From positions 32,328 through 96,327 of the forward strand of contig NZ_BMSX01000032.1 in assembly GCF_014649375.1 (NCBI RefSeq): 64,000 bases of DNA, read 5' to 3'. The notes under the pieces are model-generated. The model searched no databases. It saw only the letters and a program-made list of their open reading frames with translations, and was not told the origin of the DNA. The stretch is from Streptomyces aurantiogriseus (GTDB taxonomy: Bacteria > Actinomycetota > Actinomycetes > Streptomycetales > Streptomycetaceae). The position numbers and the translations under genes are program-made. This document shows positions 50,793 to 60,041 of this stretch, one piece after another (the stretch's first letter is position 1; the number at the start of each line of letters is the position of its first letter).

Positions 50793-51971
50793 GTGCACCT
50801 CGACCACACACCCGAGCAGCTGCGACTGCGCACCGAACTACGCGCCTACTTCGCCGAGTTGGTGCCGGACAACGCCTACGCCCGGCACGCCGACCCCGTC
50901 GGCGCGAAACGCTTCTACCGCCGGACCATCCGCCGCCTCGGCGCCGACGGCTGGCTCGGCGTCGGCTGGCCCCAGGAGTACGGCGGCCGCGGTCTGACCC
51001 CGACCGAGCAGTTCGTCTTCTTCGACGAGGCCGCCCAGGCCGGCGTCCCGCTGCCACTGATGGCGCTCAACACCGTCGGCCCGACGATCATGCGCTACGG
51101 CACGGACGAGCAGAAGGCGTACTTCCTGCCGAGGATCCTCTCCGGCGAGATCGACTTCGCCATCGGCTACAGCGAACCCGACGCGGGCACCGACCTGGCC
51201 GCGCTGAAGACGCGCGCGGTGCGCGACGGCGAGGAGTACGTCGTCAACGGCCAGAAGATCTGGACCACCAACGGCGACACCGCCGACTGGGTCTGGCTCG
51301 CGGTCCGCACCGACCCCGAGGCCCCACCGCACAAGGGCATCACCATGCTGCTCGTGCCGACCACCGACCCCGGCTACTCCTGCACCGTCATCCGCACCCT
51401 CGCCTCCCACGACACCACCGCCAGCTACTACGAGAACGTCCGCGTCCCCGTCTCCCACCGAGTCGGCGCCGAGAACCAGGGCTGGCGGCTGATCACGAAC
51501 CAGCTCAACCACGAGCGCGTGACCCTCGCTGCCCACGGCACCATGGCCATCCGCGCCCTGCACGACGTCCAGTGCTGGGCGATGGAGACCAAGCTCGCCG
51601 ACGGCCGCAGGGTGGTCGACCTGCCGTGGGTGCGCCGCCGGCTCGCGCAGACCCATGTGAAGCTCGACGCGCTCAAACTCCTCAACTGGCAGATGGTGGG
51701 CGCCCTCCAGAACGGCACCCTCACCCCGCAGGACGCCTCGGCCGTGAAGGTCTACGGCTCCGAGGCCCGCCGGGACGCCTACGCCTGGCTGCTGGAGGTC
51801 GTGGCGGCGCCGGGCGCACTCCAGGAGGGCTCGGCGGGCGCCGTCCTGCACGGCGAACTCGAACGCGGCTACCGCTCCGCCGTGATCTTCACCTTCGGCG
51901 GCGGCAACAACGAGATCCAGCGGGAGATCATCTCGTGGATCGGGCTGGGGATGCCGCGGGTGCGGCGCTAG
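50793..51971 (+). CDS. Acyl-CoA dehydrogenase (FadE/steroid-catabolic type)
   Basis: A 392-residue FAD-dependent acyl-CoA dehydrogenase. LGVGWPQEYGGRGLTPTEQF, FAIGYSEPDAGTDLAALKTR (FAD-binding Ser/Thr segment), EYVVNGQKIWTTNG and HERVTLAAHG are all present. At the C-terminus FGGGNNEIQREIISWIGLGM replaces the YEGTSEIQR where many members carry the catalytic Glu, so the usual base is absent. This resembles steroid- and branched-chain-related FadE subunits that pair with a second protein. A KstR-like box upstream supports a sterol or side-chain substrate. The GTG at 50793 has AGGAGG upstream. Confidence 0.88.
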   Translation: MHLDHTPEQLRLRTELRAYFAELVPDNAYARHADPVGAKRFYRRTIRRLGADGWLGVGWPQEYGGRGLTPTEQFVFFDEAAQAGVPLPLMALNTVGPTIMRYGTDEQKAYFLPRILSGEIDFAIGYSEPDAGTDLAALKTRAVRDGEEYVVNGQKIWTTNGDTADWVWLAVRTDPEAPPHKGITMLLVPTTDPGYSCTVIRTLASHDTTASYYENVRVPVSHRVGAENQGWRLITNQLNHERVTLAAHGTMAIRALHDVQCWAMETKLADGRRVVDLPWVRRRLAQTHVKLDALKLLNWQMVGALQNGTLTPQDASAVKVYGSEARRDAYAWLLEVVAAPGALQEGSAGAVLHGELERGYRSAVIFTFGGGNNEIQREIISWIGLGMPRVRR

Positions 51972-51992
51972 TGTGACTGTGACGAGGCTCTT

Positions 51993-52022
51993 TAGTAGGC
52001 ACAAAAGCGGGATAGTTGGCAC
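51993..52022. repeat. 20-bp-spaced direct repeats next to the TniQ gene, candidate element end
   Basis: TAGTAGGCAC (51993-52002) and TAGTTGGCAC (52013-52022) differ by one base and are 20 bp apart, just outside the 3' end of the TniQ gene. Short directly repeated boxes at about this spacing mark transposase-binding ends of Tn7-like elements. The other end could not be located, so this is tentative. Confidence 0.3.
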
Positions 52023-52102
52023 TGAGCGGAGCGCTTGGCCTGACGCACGATGGGCTTGGCTTGTTAGTGTCCTAGCCCCGCTGACCTGCTTATTGGTCAG
52101 GG

Positions 52103-54654
52103 TCAGCGCAACTGGGCCGTGCGGCGAGTACGGGTCTCTTCCTCGACGATCGCGCGCACGGAGACACACAGGGGCCGATTCTGGTCGCAGGCTGCCGCGA
52201 GTTGCGTCGCATAGAGGCTGAGGCGTTGGCGCAGGCGGAATCGTTCGCCGCGGCCGATGTCGGCTTCGTGGAGTGCGCTGGTGCGGGAGGTGAGCAGTCG
52301 GGCGTCTCCTCTGCCGCGCTCCTTCTTGACGATGGGGCAGTGCGGGGCTTCGGCCCGTGTGACATCGCTCCAGACGATGATCGAGGCGATGCGGGGATTT
52401 GCCGTGGTACGCATGTGCGTGAGTCCAGGCAACTCTTCGAAGAGGCGGGACCAGTGGGTGGCGCCCATACTCCAACGTGCCATTCTGCGGCGTCGGTTGG
52501 CATAGTTGGTCCGGTGGGCCGAGGCGACGAGTCGCTCGGCGACTTGATCGACAGCTCGGGTGAAGGCCGGCCCCAGTCGGTTCTCGGTAAGTCGGCGGCC
52601 CAGCGCGTTGCGCGTGTATCTCCCCACGCCGTTGCCGACGTCCAACACTTCCGCACACTCCGGCCACGTGAGCCCTGTGACCAGTTCGGCGAGGCGGAGC
52701 GACGCTCCGCGGCGGATAAGGCGGTCGTCGCGGTACGTGGCGTCGGGGAGTTGAGTTCTGAGGTCGGTGAAGTGGTCCGAGAACCAGTCGAGAGGAAGGT
52801 ACGGCGGGACTTCATCGACGGTGATGCCGGCGGAGCGCCGGCATCACGGCGACGTATGCCAGGCGGGCCTCGCTCTGCTGGGGTGCGGAGCTGGTTGATC
52901 GACGCGACCAGGCGCTGGGTGCTGCAGCCCGATTCCCTCAGGGCGCTGAGCACGGGGCTGTGAAGGTGATCGCCCTGAGTGACATGAGTCCAGATCAGCA
53001 CGGTCGCGGTGTCACAGGTGGGGGAGGTAGCCCCCTGGCCGAACTGCACGAGATCGCGGCACAGTTCGGCCCAGTCACCAGCCGGAACCTGCCAGGACGA
53101 AAGAAGCTCCCGGCGTCGCCCGTAGTGAACACGACCCGTGCCCCAGTCCAATTGGCTGGCCACACCTTCGACGGACCGCTCAAAGTCCGACCACAGATGC
53201 CGTGAATTCAACTCCTGCCGGATGACTTTGAGGGACTGCTGCGCGGTGTTCCACGGGATGCGGAGAGTCTTCGCGCAATCGGGCCAGGTGCCACCGCCAC
53301 TCATCTCCGCGAGCTTGAGCGCTGAAACGCGCCGCAGGTGCCGCACCTTCCAGTCGGTGTGGTGCGCCCAGTGGGACAACAGGTCGTCGAAGTGGGCGGA
53401 GAGCCACTCCTGCGGCAGAAGAGCAGGCACATGCTCGATTCGGAAGCGGCTCTGGCGTGAGGGAAGGCGCTGCCGCGCGTGCCGGTGGCCACCGGCACGG
53501 TAGAAACCCTGCGTATGGCATAGCAGGGCACGTGCCATCGCAGGGGAGACGTCCACGCGTCGCAAAGAGGCGCCGATGTTGGCCGGACTACGGCTGAAGG
53601 CGGACGCAGCGAGCGGCCGGACGTGATCGGTCATCCCGGCGTTATCGCGTTCCTCGTGACTGAGGAGGTTGTCGGCGGCAACGAGCACCGCCGCGCACTC
53701 CGCTGGGTCCTCGGGGGCATCCCAGGCGATGGCTATGCGTCCGTCGGGCCCAGGGGTGGAGCGGCGAGCGGCAGCGGAGGAAACGTGGCGGTCGATCAGA
53801 TCAGCCAGCGACGTCGAGGAAGCGTATCGCGCACCGTCTGGCCAGCTGATCCGGATCAGATGTGCAGCGACGATCAGATCGGGAAAAAAGTAGCGATTCG
53901 AGCCCGACTGGCCTGCACTGATGGTGGATGGCCCACACACCAGACGCTGATCGATGCGGTGCTGCAGGGCAAGAAGAATGGACAGGTCGGCTTCGGGCAC
54001 ACGCGCGCCCTGGCGGTCGTGGTCCAGGCGGGCAGCGCAGGAAGCCGGAGCACCGTGCACATCAGGCACAAGTCGCCTGCATTGAGCCGGGTGCAACCCG
54101 CTAGTGGTGCGGTGTGTGATCAACCCTTGACGCTCTGTATTCGTCGGCCGATTTGGCGTACCCCCACAACTCGGGCACGTGTGGGAGAGGAAGGTGCGGT
54201 GCCTGACACAGGCATACGAGACGGGAAGATGCCAGCGCAGTTTCCAGGGACCGCCATAGAGAGTCTGGACGGGACTTCCGTCCCCGGAAAGACAGGCGGC
54301 ACAGTATTGACTGGAAATGCTGGCAGCCCACGACTTCCGCGCGGCCGTGGTGTTGCGGCTGCCGTCGATCCGAATGGATGCCAGGGGCGGGTAGACGGCA
54401 GCAAGGGACGACATCGTCAGTGCGTTGGCCTCCTCCACGTTCAAGCGGGTGGCTGCGGCGAATGACCCGATCCGGTCGGCGGGCAGGGAGATCAGGTACT
54501 TACCCGGGAGCCGATTTTGACGGGGCATCAGTCCGCACAAGCGTGCAGCCCTGGCGGGTGAGCGCTCCATGCGGTATGCCAGCCGCAGGAGCAGGCCGGG
54601 CAGTGATTCCTCGGGGAGCGGACTGAGGGCGCGGGCCAGCGGGCGAACGGTCAT
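52103..54654 (-). pseudogene. TniQ/TnsD-family transposition targeting protein, frameshifted
   Basis: A lone TniQ-like gene on the minus strand. From MTVRPLARALSPLPEES the N-terminal TniQ domain includes FLSHTCPSCGG and the zinc finger YCAACLSG with CVRH and CPSC. The middle and C-terminal parts contain two HTH-bearing repeats: EHVPALLPQEWLSAHFDDLL with RVSALKLAEMSGGGTWPDCA, and, in a different frame, DEVPPYLPLDWFSDHFTDL with LRLAELVTGLTWPECAEVLD. The first frame continues as unlike sequence past about 52850; the second ends at 52103 (VEEETRTRRTAQLR). A -1 shift, or one lost base, is needed exactly at the 12-bp hairpin 52821-52847. TniQ proteins choose targets for Tn7-like transposons; no tnsA, B or C is seen nearby. 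Confidence 0.75.
52821..52847. other. Perfect 12-bp hairpin at the TniQ frame break
   Basis: GTGATGCCGGCG and CGCCGGCATCAC flank a GAG loop inside the TniQ gene, where the coding frame changes. Three explanations fit: a compression or assembly error at a strong GC hairpin, a true inactivating indel, or a structure stimulating -1 frameshifting. No obvious slippery heptamer precedes it on the minus strand. Confidence 0.85.
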
Positions 54655-54863
54655 CGAGCCGCGGCCAACCGGTGCGTGATGCATGGCCCGACATGAGTTC
54701 CACACGGGACGGGAATATCGGCATTACGGCCCTCATCACAGGCCCGTGCCATCAAGTACGCATAGCGCTCCAGTCGTTGGGACAGTGGCGAAGACGAGGT
54801 TCTCCGACGGCGGGTGATTGGTCCCGCGGTGCAGGTGATGGCTGCAGGCGCCGTGCTGGCGGA

Positions 54864-55181
54864 GCGGTGCCCGACGGAGCGTCCACCCTCGACCTTTTCG
54901 GCGAGGAAATGGTCCTTCTCTGTTTCGGCCGCCGGGCGTCCGACGCCCACGGTCTCGTCGTCGCGGCGCGTGCGCGACAGGTCCCCTTGAGGATCGTGGA
55001 GATTGATGATCCCGCGGTGGCGGCCCTCTACGCTCGGGCCTTCGTTCTGGTCCGGCCCGACGGGATGGTGGCGTAGCGGAGTGACGAGAGCCCGGCCAAT
55101 CCGGACGGCCTGATCGACAGGGTGCGAGGCGCCTGCCTGGCTGTGGGCGGCCATAAGCGGACCATGCTGTCGCAGGCATGA
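54864..55181 (+). pseudogene. FAD-dependent aromatic monooxygenase, C-terminal remnant with amber codon
   Basis: The 105 or so residues match the C-terminus of PHBH/MhpA-type FAD monooxygenases: GASTLDLFGEEMVLLCFG, then VVAARARQVPLRIVEIDDP and ALYARAFVLVRPDGMVA. The conserved Trp after MVA is a TAG at 55074-55076; reading on gives RSDESPANPDGLIDRVRGAC and a proper TGA at 55179. The N-terminal 400 residues, including FAD-binding motifs, are absent; sequence before about 54864 is unrelated. The gene was probably truncated by the element carrying TniQ. Such enzymes hydroxylate resorcinol, phenols or hydroxyphenylpropionate, fitting the dioxygenase at 60042. Confidence 0.7.
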
Positions 55182-55225
55182 AGGGCGCTCGGGAGCATGG
55201 GAGCCGCCCGGTTTGAATGGAGATT

Positions 55226-55480
55226 TCACCAACTCCTGGGGTTCAGACTTCCCCCGAGGAAGCCGATTCGCAGTCCCTGCCTAGTCGATGGCGGGTCGAG
55301 CGGAGACTCGGCATGGATCATGCACGCCCACCGGAACGTCCGCGACCACGATAGGTAGCCACAGCCAGAGAAGCTCACCTGATCGGCTTCTTCGGCGGGC
55401 GCCTTGAGACCGCGCCTGCGTAGTTCGCGCCGATTGGGGCTGCGGTCGTATCCGTTGTCGCCGAGCAAAATATCCGGCGC
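55226..55480 (-). pseudogene. IS transposase C-terminal fragment
   Basis: ILLGDNGYDRSPNRRELRRR and GLKAPAEEADQ resemble the DDE-transposase segment around the second Asp of IS5/IS4-type elements (usually xxGDKGYDS). A TAA (55481-55483) sits just upstream in this frame, and the sequence after the Glu-rich segment is not transposase-like. It is a degenerate remnant at the edge of the region. Confidence 0.5.
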
Positions 55481-55527
55481 TTACATGGTCGGGACATCCC
55501 TTCACCAAGTTACACAAAGGAGATGTA

Positions 55528-56634
55528 GTGGATGCCGGTCTTGTACTTATGAGCTATCACGGTTCATGGGATGACGCTGCCTATGCCGAGAAGCACGGCT
55601 TTGCGTGTGTGGGTTTCGTCGACTCACCCCTCATCGCCGGTGACCCGTTCGTGGCCATGGCACTGACCGCCGAGCGCACATCGACCCTTCGGATCGGGAC
55701 GATGCTCGCCATTCCCAGCAATCGCATCGCCCCCGTCTGTGCCACCGCCATCGCGACCGTCAATCGTCTGGCCCCCGGCCGGGCCTTCCTCGGCCTCGGC
55801 ACCGGCAACACGGGCCGCGCGATCCTGGGGCTGAAGTCGCTGCCCGTCAGTCGTCTCGCGGAGTACATCGCCTCGTGCCGTGCTTTGCTCGACGGCGAGG
55901 AGGCCACCCACCGGGCGGGCGACACCTCGCAGTGGGTGCGGATGGCGCATGCCCCCGAGGATCGCTACGTCCACCGCGGTGTCCCGATCTATGTCGCAGC
56001 CGACGGCCCACGGGCGCGCGGTGTGGCATACGAGCTCGGCAACGGATGGATCATGGGCCTTCAGGGCTGCAACGCGATGGTGAACGCGCCGGAGGTGCTC
56101 GGAGCGTCTCTGGCGGCGGCTAGAGCAGCGGCGGCTGCGGCCGGCAAGGGTCCCGATGACTTCTACACCATGTGTTCGCTGGGGCTGTGCGTCCTTGAGG
56201 AGGGGGAATCCCCGATGTCGCCGCGCGCACTCGAACGGGTCGGCCCAGTCGCGATGCTGCCGTTCCATGCGTATGCCGACAACCCGGCTATAGGTGCACA
56301 CCTTCCTTCCCCGATACGCGACCGCCTGGACATCTATGAGCGCAGGGTGCTGTCCCGCCTCGACGTCCCCCGTGACCGGCTGTACCAGGAGACGCACCGG
56401 GGTCACCTTTCGCATCTGCTCCCCGGCGAGGAGGACGTGCTGACCGAGGAGATCATCCGCATGACGACCCTGACGGGCACGGCGCGCGAGATTGCCGACA
56501 TCCTGCGAGGGCTCCAGGCGGCAGGACTTCGGAACGTCACGCTCAACCCGCCGCCGCACCTGGCGCGTGAGGCGGTCCGGGAGTACGCCGAGAAGATCGC
56601 GCCGCTGCTCGACGCGGGAGGCCGAGTTTACTAG
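55528..56634 (+). CDS. LLM class flavin-dependent oxidoreductase
   Basis: A 368-residue luciferase-like TIM-barrel protein using FMN or F420. GLVLMSYHGSWDDAAYAEKH and GFVDSPLIAGDPFVAMALTA open the barrel. TLRIGTMLAIPSNRIAPVCA, FLGLGTGNTGRAILGL and the later VPIYVAADGPRARGVAYELG and LTGTAREIADILRGLQAAGL are typical of the LLM family. It probably oxidises a small organic substrate; type not resolvable. GTG at 55528 has AAGGAG upstream. It lies among remnants of an aromatic-catabolic cluster and looks intact. Confidence 0.82.
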   Translation: MDAGLVLMSYHGSWDDAAYAEKHGFACVGFVDSPLIAGDPFVAMALTAERTSTLRIGTMLAIPSNRIAPVCATAIATVNRLAPGRAFLGLGTGNTGRAILGLKSLPVSRLAEYIASCRALLDGEEATHRAGDTSQWVRMAHAPEDRYVHRGVPIYVAADGPRARGVAYELGNGWIMGLQGCNAMVNAPEVLGASLAAARAAAAAAGKGPDDFYTMCSLGLCVLEEGESPMSPRALERVGPVAMLPFHAYADNPAIGAHLPSPIRDRLDIYERRVLSRLDVPRDRLYQETHRGHLSHLLPGEEDVLTEEIIRMTTLTGTAREIADILRGLQAAGLRNVTLNPPPHLAREAVREYAEKIAPLLDAGGRVY

Positions 56635-56685
56635 TCACACCCAAGCAGCCGCAGACGGCTGCGACGAGCGCATCCACTCGCGGCG

Positions 56686-56917
56686 GAGCCGTTCTTGGTG
56701 CGTCGCCACCGAGCTGCCTGGCCATGATCGGCTCGGCATGGTTCACCTCGGGGGAGGGGCAGGCGATGGCCGACATGGTGGCGGCCGGACCGCTCGACCT
56801 GAGCCCGCTGGAACACGTTGTCCATCCCCCAAACGCGTCAACGAGGCCATCAGCGGCACGGCGCGGCGCAGCGGCGGCTTCAGCAACTTCTTCGTGAGTC
56901 CCCTCGCGACCGCGTAG
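56686..56917 (+). pseudogene. Zinc alcohol dehydrogenase C-terminal remnant, frameshifted
   Basis: One frame reads LAMIGSAWFTSGEGQAMADM and VAAGPLDLSPLEHVVH, another reads KRVNEAISGTARRSGGFSNF with FVSP before a stop at 56917. Joined, they match the end of a medium-chain zinc alcohol dehydrogenase (IGSxWFTTGEG ... ERVNEAL ... GGFTNxVxxP). The shift lies near 56830. All catalytic and cofactor regions are missing. Confidence 0.6.
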
Positions 56918-57036
56918 CGGCTCTGCGGAGTCCGGTAGCACAAGGAGCCTGTGGGCCCCACACAAACTACTGTGGGTTACGTCGGGCTCGCGGCCGTGCT
57001 CCTGTGCGGTCAGGGCGCGAGCCAGCTGGAGGCGAT

Positions 57037-59544
57037 GTGTCGGCTCAATCCGCGGAGCGTGCGAGCCATGCCGGGGCGGCGGTGCCGACGCGGCTGGCGC
57101 TGCTGGCGTCGGCGGCCGCAGGACTGCCCGGCGACCGGGCCCTGCTGCTGGCCCTGCAGCAGGCGACCGCAGGTCTGGGGGGACTCGGCGGCGTGGTACA
57201 CCGGCGGGACCCCGGATCCGGAGCGCTGAGGCTCATGGCGGTCAGCGGGCTCGCTCCCGCGGTCACCGAGGCATGGGCCGGTCTCCCGGAGGACGGTGAC
57301 AGCGCGCCTGCCCGCGCCGTCCGGGGTGTCTCCGAGGTCTGGCTGACCGGGGATGTCGCCGGGGTCGGGGCATCAGGTACGGCATCCGTGCCGCTGCCCG
57401 GCCCCGACGGGCCGGTGGGCGCGCTGTCGGTGTTCACCGTGGCATCCGCGGCACCGGACCCCGACCAGTGGTCCCTGCTCCGGTCGGTGGCGGCATGGGC
57501 CGCCGAGCACCTGGACACACCGGCATCCGACGGCACCTACGTGCCGCACGGGCCGTTCCTCCGTACGCTGCGCGGCCTGCGTGTCGGCTTCGTGACGGTC
57601 GACGACGACTGGCGGGTCACCTTCGCCAACGAGGAGGCCGAGCGCCTGCTTGCCGCCGGACGGGTACAGCCCGGAACCGTGTTCTGGGACTTTCCCGCCA
57701 CCCGTGTCCACGGCCTGGAGGCCCAGTGCCGACGGGCAGCCGCTGAGGGCCGGCCGGTCGGCTTCGACGTGCGCTGGCCGACCGACCAGCGGCTCTACTA
57801 CGTCCGGCTCGACCCCGTGCCGGGCAGCGGGCTGGCGGTCTCGTTCCTCGACGTCACCGACCGTCGGCTGGGGCAGGGCGCGGGCTCGGCGGAGGAAGGG
57901 GCGATGGCCGCGCGCACCGCCCGGATGGGCGTGCTGACCGTGGCCCTCGCTGAGGCCGTGACGTCGCAGGACGTGGTCCGGGCGGTCGCGGAGCATGTGC
58001 TGCCGGCGTTCGGCGCGGACGGACTGGTGGTGGAGACGCTGGAGGGCGGACGAGTGAGGGTGGTCGACTCCGTCGGCTACCCGCATGAGTTCCTCAGCAG
58101 GATCGACGGCATCCCGCTGGCCGCCAACACCGCGGTCACCGAGGCGCTGCGCACCCGAACCCCGGCGTTCGTCGAGTCCACGGCCGCCTTCATCGAGCTC
58201 TATCCGAACCTGAAGAGCCTGACCGCGATGTCGCCCATGCAGGCATGGGCCTTCCTCCCGCTCATCGCCTCGGGTCACGCCGTCGGCTGCTGTGTCGTCT
58301 CCTTCGCCCGGCCGCGCTCCTTCGACGAGGAGGAACGCACCCTGCTGACCGCACTGAGCGGCCTGGTCGCCCAGGCTCTGGAACGGGCCCGCCTGTACGA
58401 CGTCGAACACACCCGGGCCCAGGGACTCCAGCGCGACCTGCTGCCCAGAACGCTGCCCTCCCTGCCCGCCGCCTCCGCCGCCGCCCGCTACCTTCCCGCA
58501 GGGCGCGGCGGGGACGAGGCCGGCGGCGACTGGTACGACGTCATCCCGCTGTCCGCCGACCGCGTGGCCATCGTGATCGGGGACGTCATGGGGCACGGCA
58601 TCACCGAGGCCGCGACCATGGGCCGACTCCGCACGGCCGTCCGCACGCTCGCCGACCTGGAGCTGGAGCCGGCCGAACTCCTCGGCCACCTCAACGAACT
58701 CGTCGGCGACCTCGGCTATGACCACTACGCCACCTGCGCGTACGCCGTCTACGACCCGGTCGCGCGCACCTGCTCCTTCTGCCTGGCAGGTCATCCGCCG
58801 CCACTCGTGGTGCATCCCGACGGTACGGTGCACAGTCCAGAACTGACCGTCAACCCTCCCCTCGGCGCCGCCGAACCGCCCTTCGACGTCCACGAGGTGC
58901 ACCTGCCCGACGAAAGCCTGCTGGTGCTCTGCACGGACGGTCTCGTCGAGTCCGCCACCCGGGACACGGAGGAAGGCCTCGTCCAGCTGCGCCGGACCCT
59001 GGCCGAAGAAGTGAGCCGCACCCCGTACTTCGACGTCGACCCGCCGGACGACGGAGGCGATCTCGACAGGCTGTGCGACCACATCGTCTCGGCCCTGGTA
59101 CCCGATCGGGAGGGAACCACCGACGACGCCGCACTACTCATCACCCGCATCCACGGCACCCCCGCCGCCGACGTCGTCTCCTATGACCTGCCCCATGACC
59201 CCAGGGCGGCCGGACAGGCCCGAGCCCACGTCCGAGACCGGCTCGGCGTCTGGGAGCTGGACGAACTGGCCATGACCACCGAGCTGTTGGTGAGCGAGCT
59301 GGTGGGCAACGTGGTCCGGCACGCACAGGGACCCATCTGCCTGCGTCTCCTGCGCAGCCGGTCACTCATCTGCGAGGTGTACGACCACAGCCTCACCACC
59401 CCGCGCATCCGGCGCGCCGGGTACACGGACGAGGGGGGTCGAGGCCTCCACCTGGTTGCCGCCCTCTCCCGGCGCTGGGGCACCCGCTTCTTCGGAGACG
59501 GCAAGTGCATCTGGACCGAGCAGGACCTGCCGCCGGGATCCTGA
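57037..59544 (+). CDS. GAF-PAS-GAF-PP2C (SpoIIE-type) phosphatase with HATPase domain
   Basis: An 835-residue regulatory phosphatase. An N-terminal GAF-like domain (about 10-165), a PAS domain (about 175-290; GFVTVDDDWRVTFANEEAER) and a second GAF (about 300-470) precede the SpoIIE phosphatase (about 480-700) and a HATPase_c anti-sigma domain (about 710-830). The phosphatase has GGDWYDVIPL, VIGDVMGHGITEAATMGRLR and TDDAALLITR; the HATPase has TTELLVSELVGNVVRHAQGP and GGRGLHLVAALS. It should set the phosphorylation state of an STAS partner. The start is the GTG at 57037, 4 nt after GGAGG; an upstream start would include pseudogene sequence. It is the third protein of this kind in the window. 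Confidence 0.92.
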   Translation: MSAQSAERASHAGAAVPTRLALLASAAAGLPGDRALLLALQQATAGLGGLGGVVHRRDPGSGALRLMAVSGLAPAVTEAWAGLPEDGDSAPARAVRGVSEVWLTGDVAGVGASGTASVPLPGPDGPVGALSVFTVASAAPDPDQWSLLRSVAAWAAEHLDTPASDGTYVPHGPFLRTLRGLRVGFVTVDDDWRVTFANEEAERLLAAGRVQPGTVFWDFPATRVHGLEAQCRRAAAEGRPVGFDVRWPTDQRLYYVRLDPVPGSGLAVSFLDVTDRRLGQGAGSAEEGAMAARTARMGVLTVALAEAVTSQDVVRAVAEHVLPAFGADGLVVETLEGGRVRVVDSVGYPHEFLSRIDGIPLAANTAVTEALRTRTPAFVESTAAFIELYPNLKSLTAMSPMQAWAFLPLIASGHAVGCCVVSFARPRSFDEEERTLLTALSGLVAQALERARLYDVEHTRAQGLQRDLLPRTLPSLPAASAAARYLPAGRGGDEAGGDWYDVIPLSADRVAIVIGDVMGHGITEAATMGRLRTAVRTLADLELEPAELLGHLNELVGDLGYDHYATCAYAVYDPVARTCSFCLAGHPPPLVVHPDGTVHSPELTVNPPLGAAEPPFDVHEVHLPDESLLVLCTDGLVESATRDTEEGLVQLRRTLAEEVSRTPYFDVDPPDDGGDLDRLCDHIVSALVPDREGTTDDAALLITRIHGTPAADVVSYDLPHDPRAAGQARAHVRDRLGVWELDELAMTTELLVSELVGNVVRHAQGPICLRLLRSRSLICEVYDHSLTTPRIRRAGYTDEGGRGLHLVAALSRRWGTRFFGDGKCIWTEQDLPPGS

Positions 59545-60041
59545 TCAGCCGTATTTGTGATGAACCGCACCAGAAACTGCTGGTCTTCCTCCATACAACG
59601 CGGATGTCACGCTGAGCGGGCGTTGACGCGGCAAGGCTGTGCCGAGGTAGTTCTTCGCCCACGGCCACCCGCGTCCCTCTTTGACGCGCCCTTATGAACG
59701 TCGCACAAGAGGGTCAAATCTGGGCGTTCCCATCGGCAACCTGCTGCCCGCCGAACGACCCGGCCTCCTCGCCCGCATGCGGTCCTTGCTTCGGCCCGGC
59801 GACGTTTCCCTCCCGGGCGCGGACGTACGCAACAAGGTAGGGGGGCGCGGATTCAGTGCCGTGAACGGGGTTGTCCAAGACGGCTCCGACGCCGAGTTGG
59901 GCACATTCTGTGACCAGCAGTTACGGGACAAGGTTTATTGGATAAGCCATTCCAGTTGATGTAACATCAACTGGAGTACCATATCCACTTGAGGGATCCG
60001 GGCCGTCGCGGCCCGACGCCCACCACCGGCAGGGGACTTTG
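59545..60041. other. Intergenic region before the dioxygenase gene
   Basis: About 500 bp. The left half has no coding character: open frames are short and unlike known proteins. The 11-bp inverted repeat at 59951-59975 lies in an AT-richer stretch directly before the dioxygenase and is the only clear element. Confidence 0.5.
59951..59975. promoter_or_regulatory. Perfect 11-bp inverted repeat, candidate operator of the dioxygenase gene
   Basis: TCCAGTTGATG and CATCAACTGGA flank the 3-nt centre TAA, 67 nt upstream of the dioxygenase start. Arms of 11 bp are long for chance and fit a dimeric repressor such as IclR, GntR or MarR type. No regulator gene is present in the window near it. Confidence 0.75.

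Noticed and set aside
48184..50997. Long plus-strand frame opposite the LRV repeat protein
   Set aside because: Ser/Arg/Thr-rich shadow translation with no recognisable domain; the minus-strand repeat protein explains the composition.
59681..59959. A 92-residue plus-strand frame before the dioxygenase
   Set aside because: Short, no ribosome site, no recognisable features, and its end overlaps the palindrome; I treat the region as intergenic.
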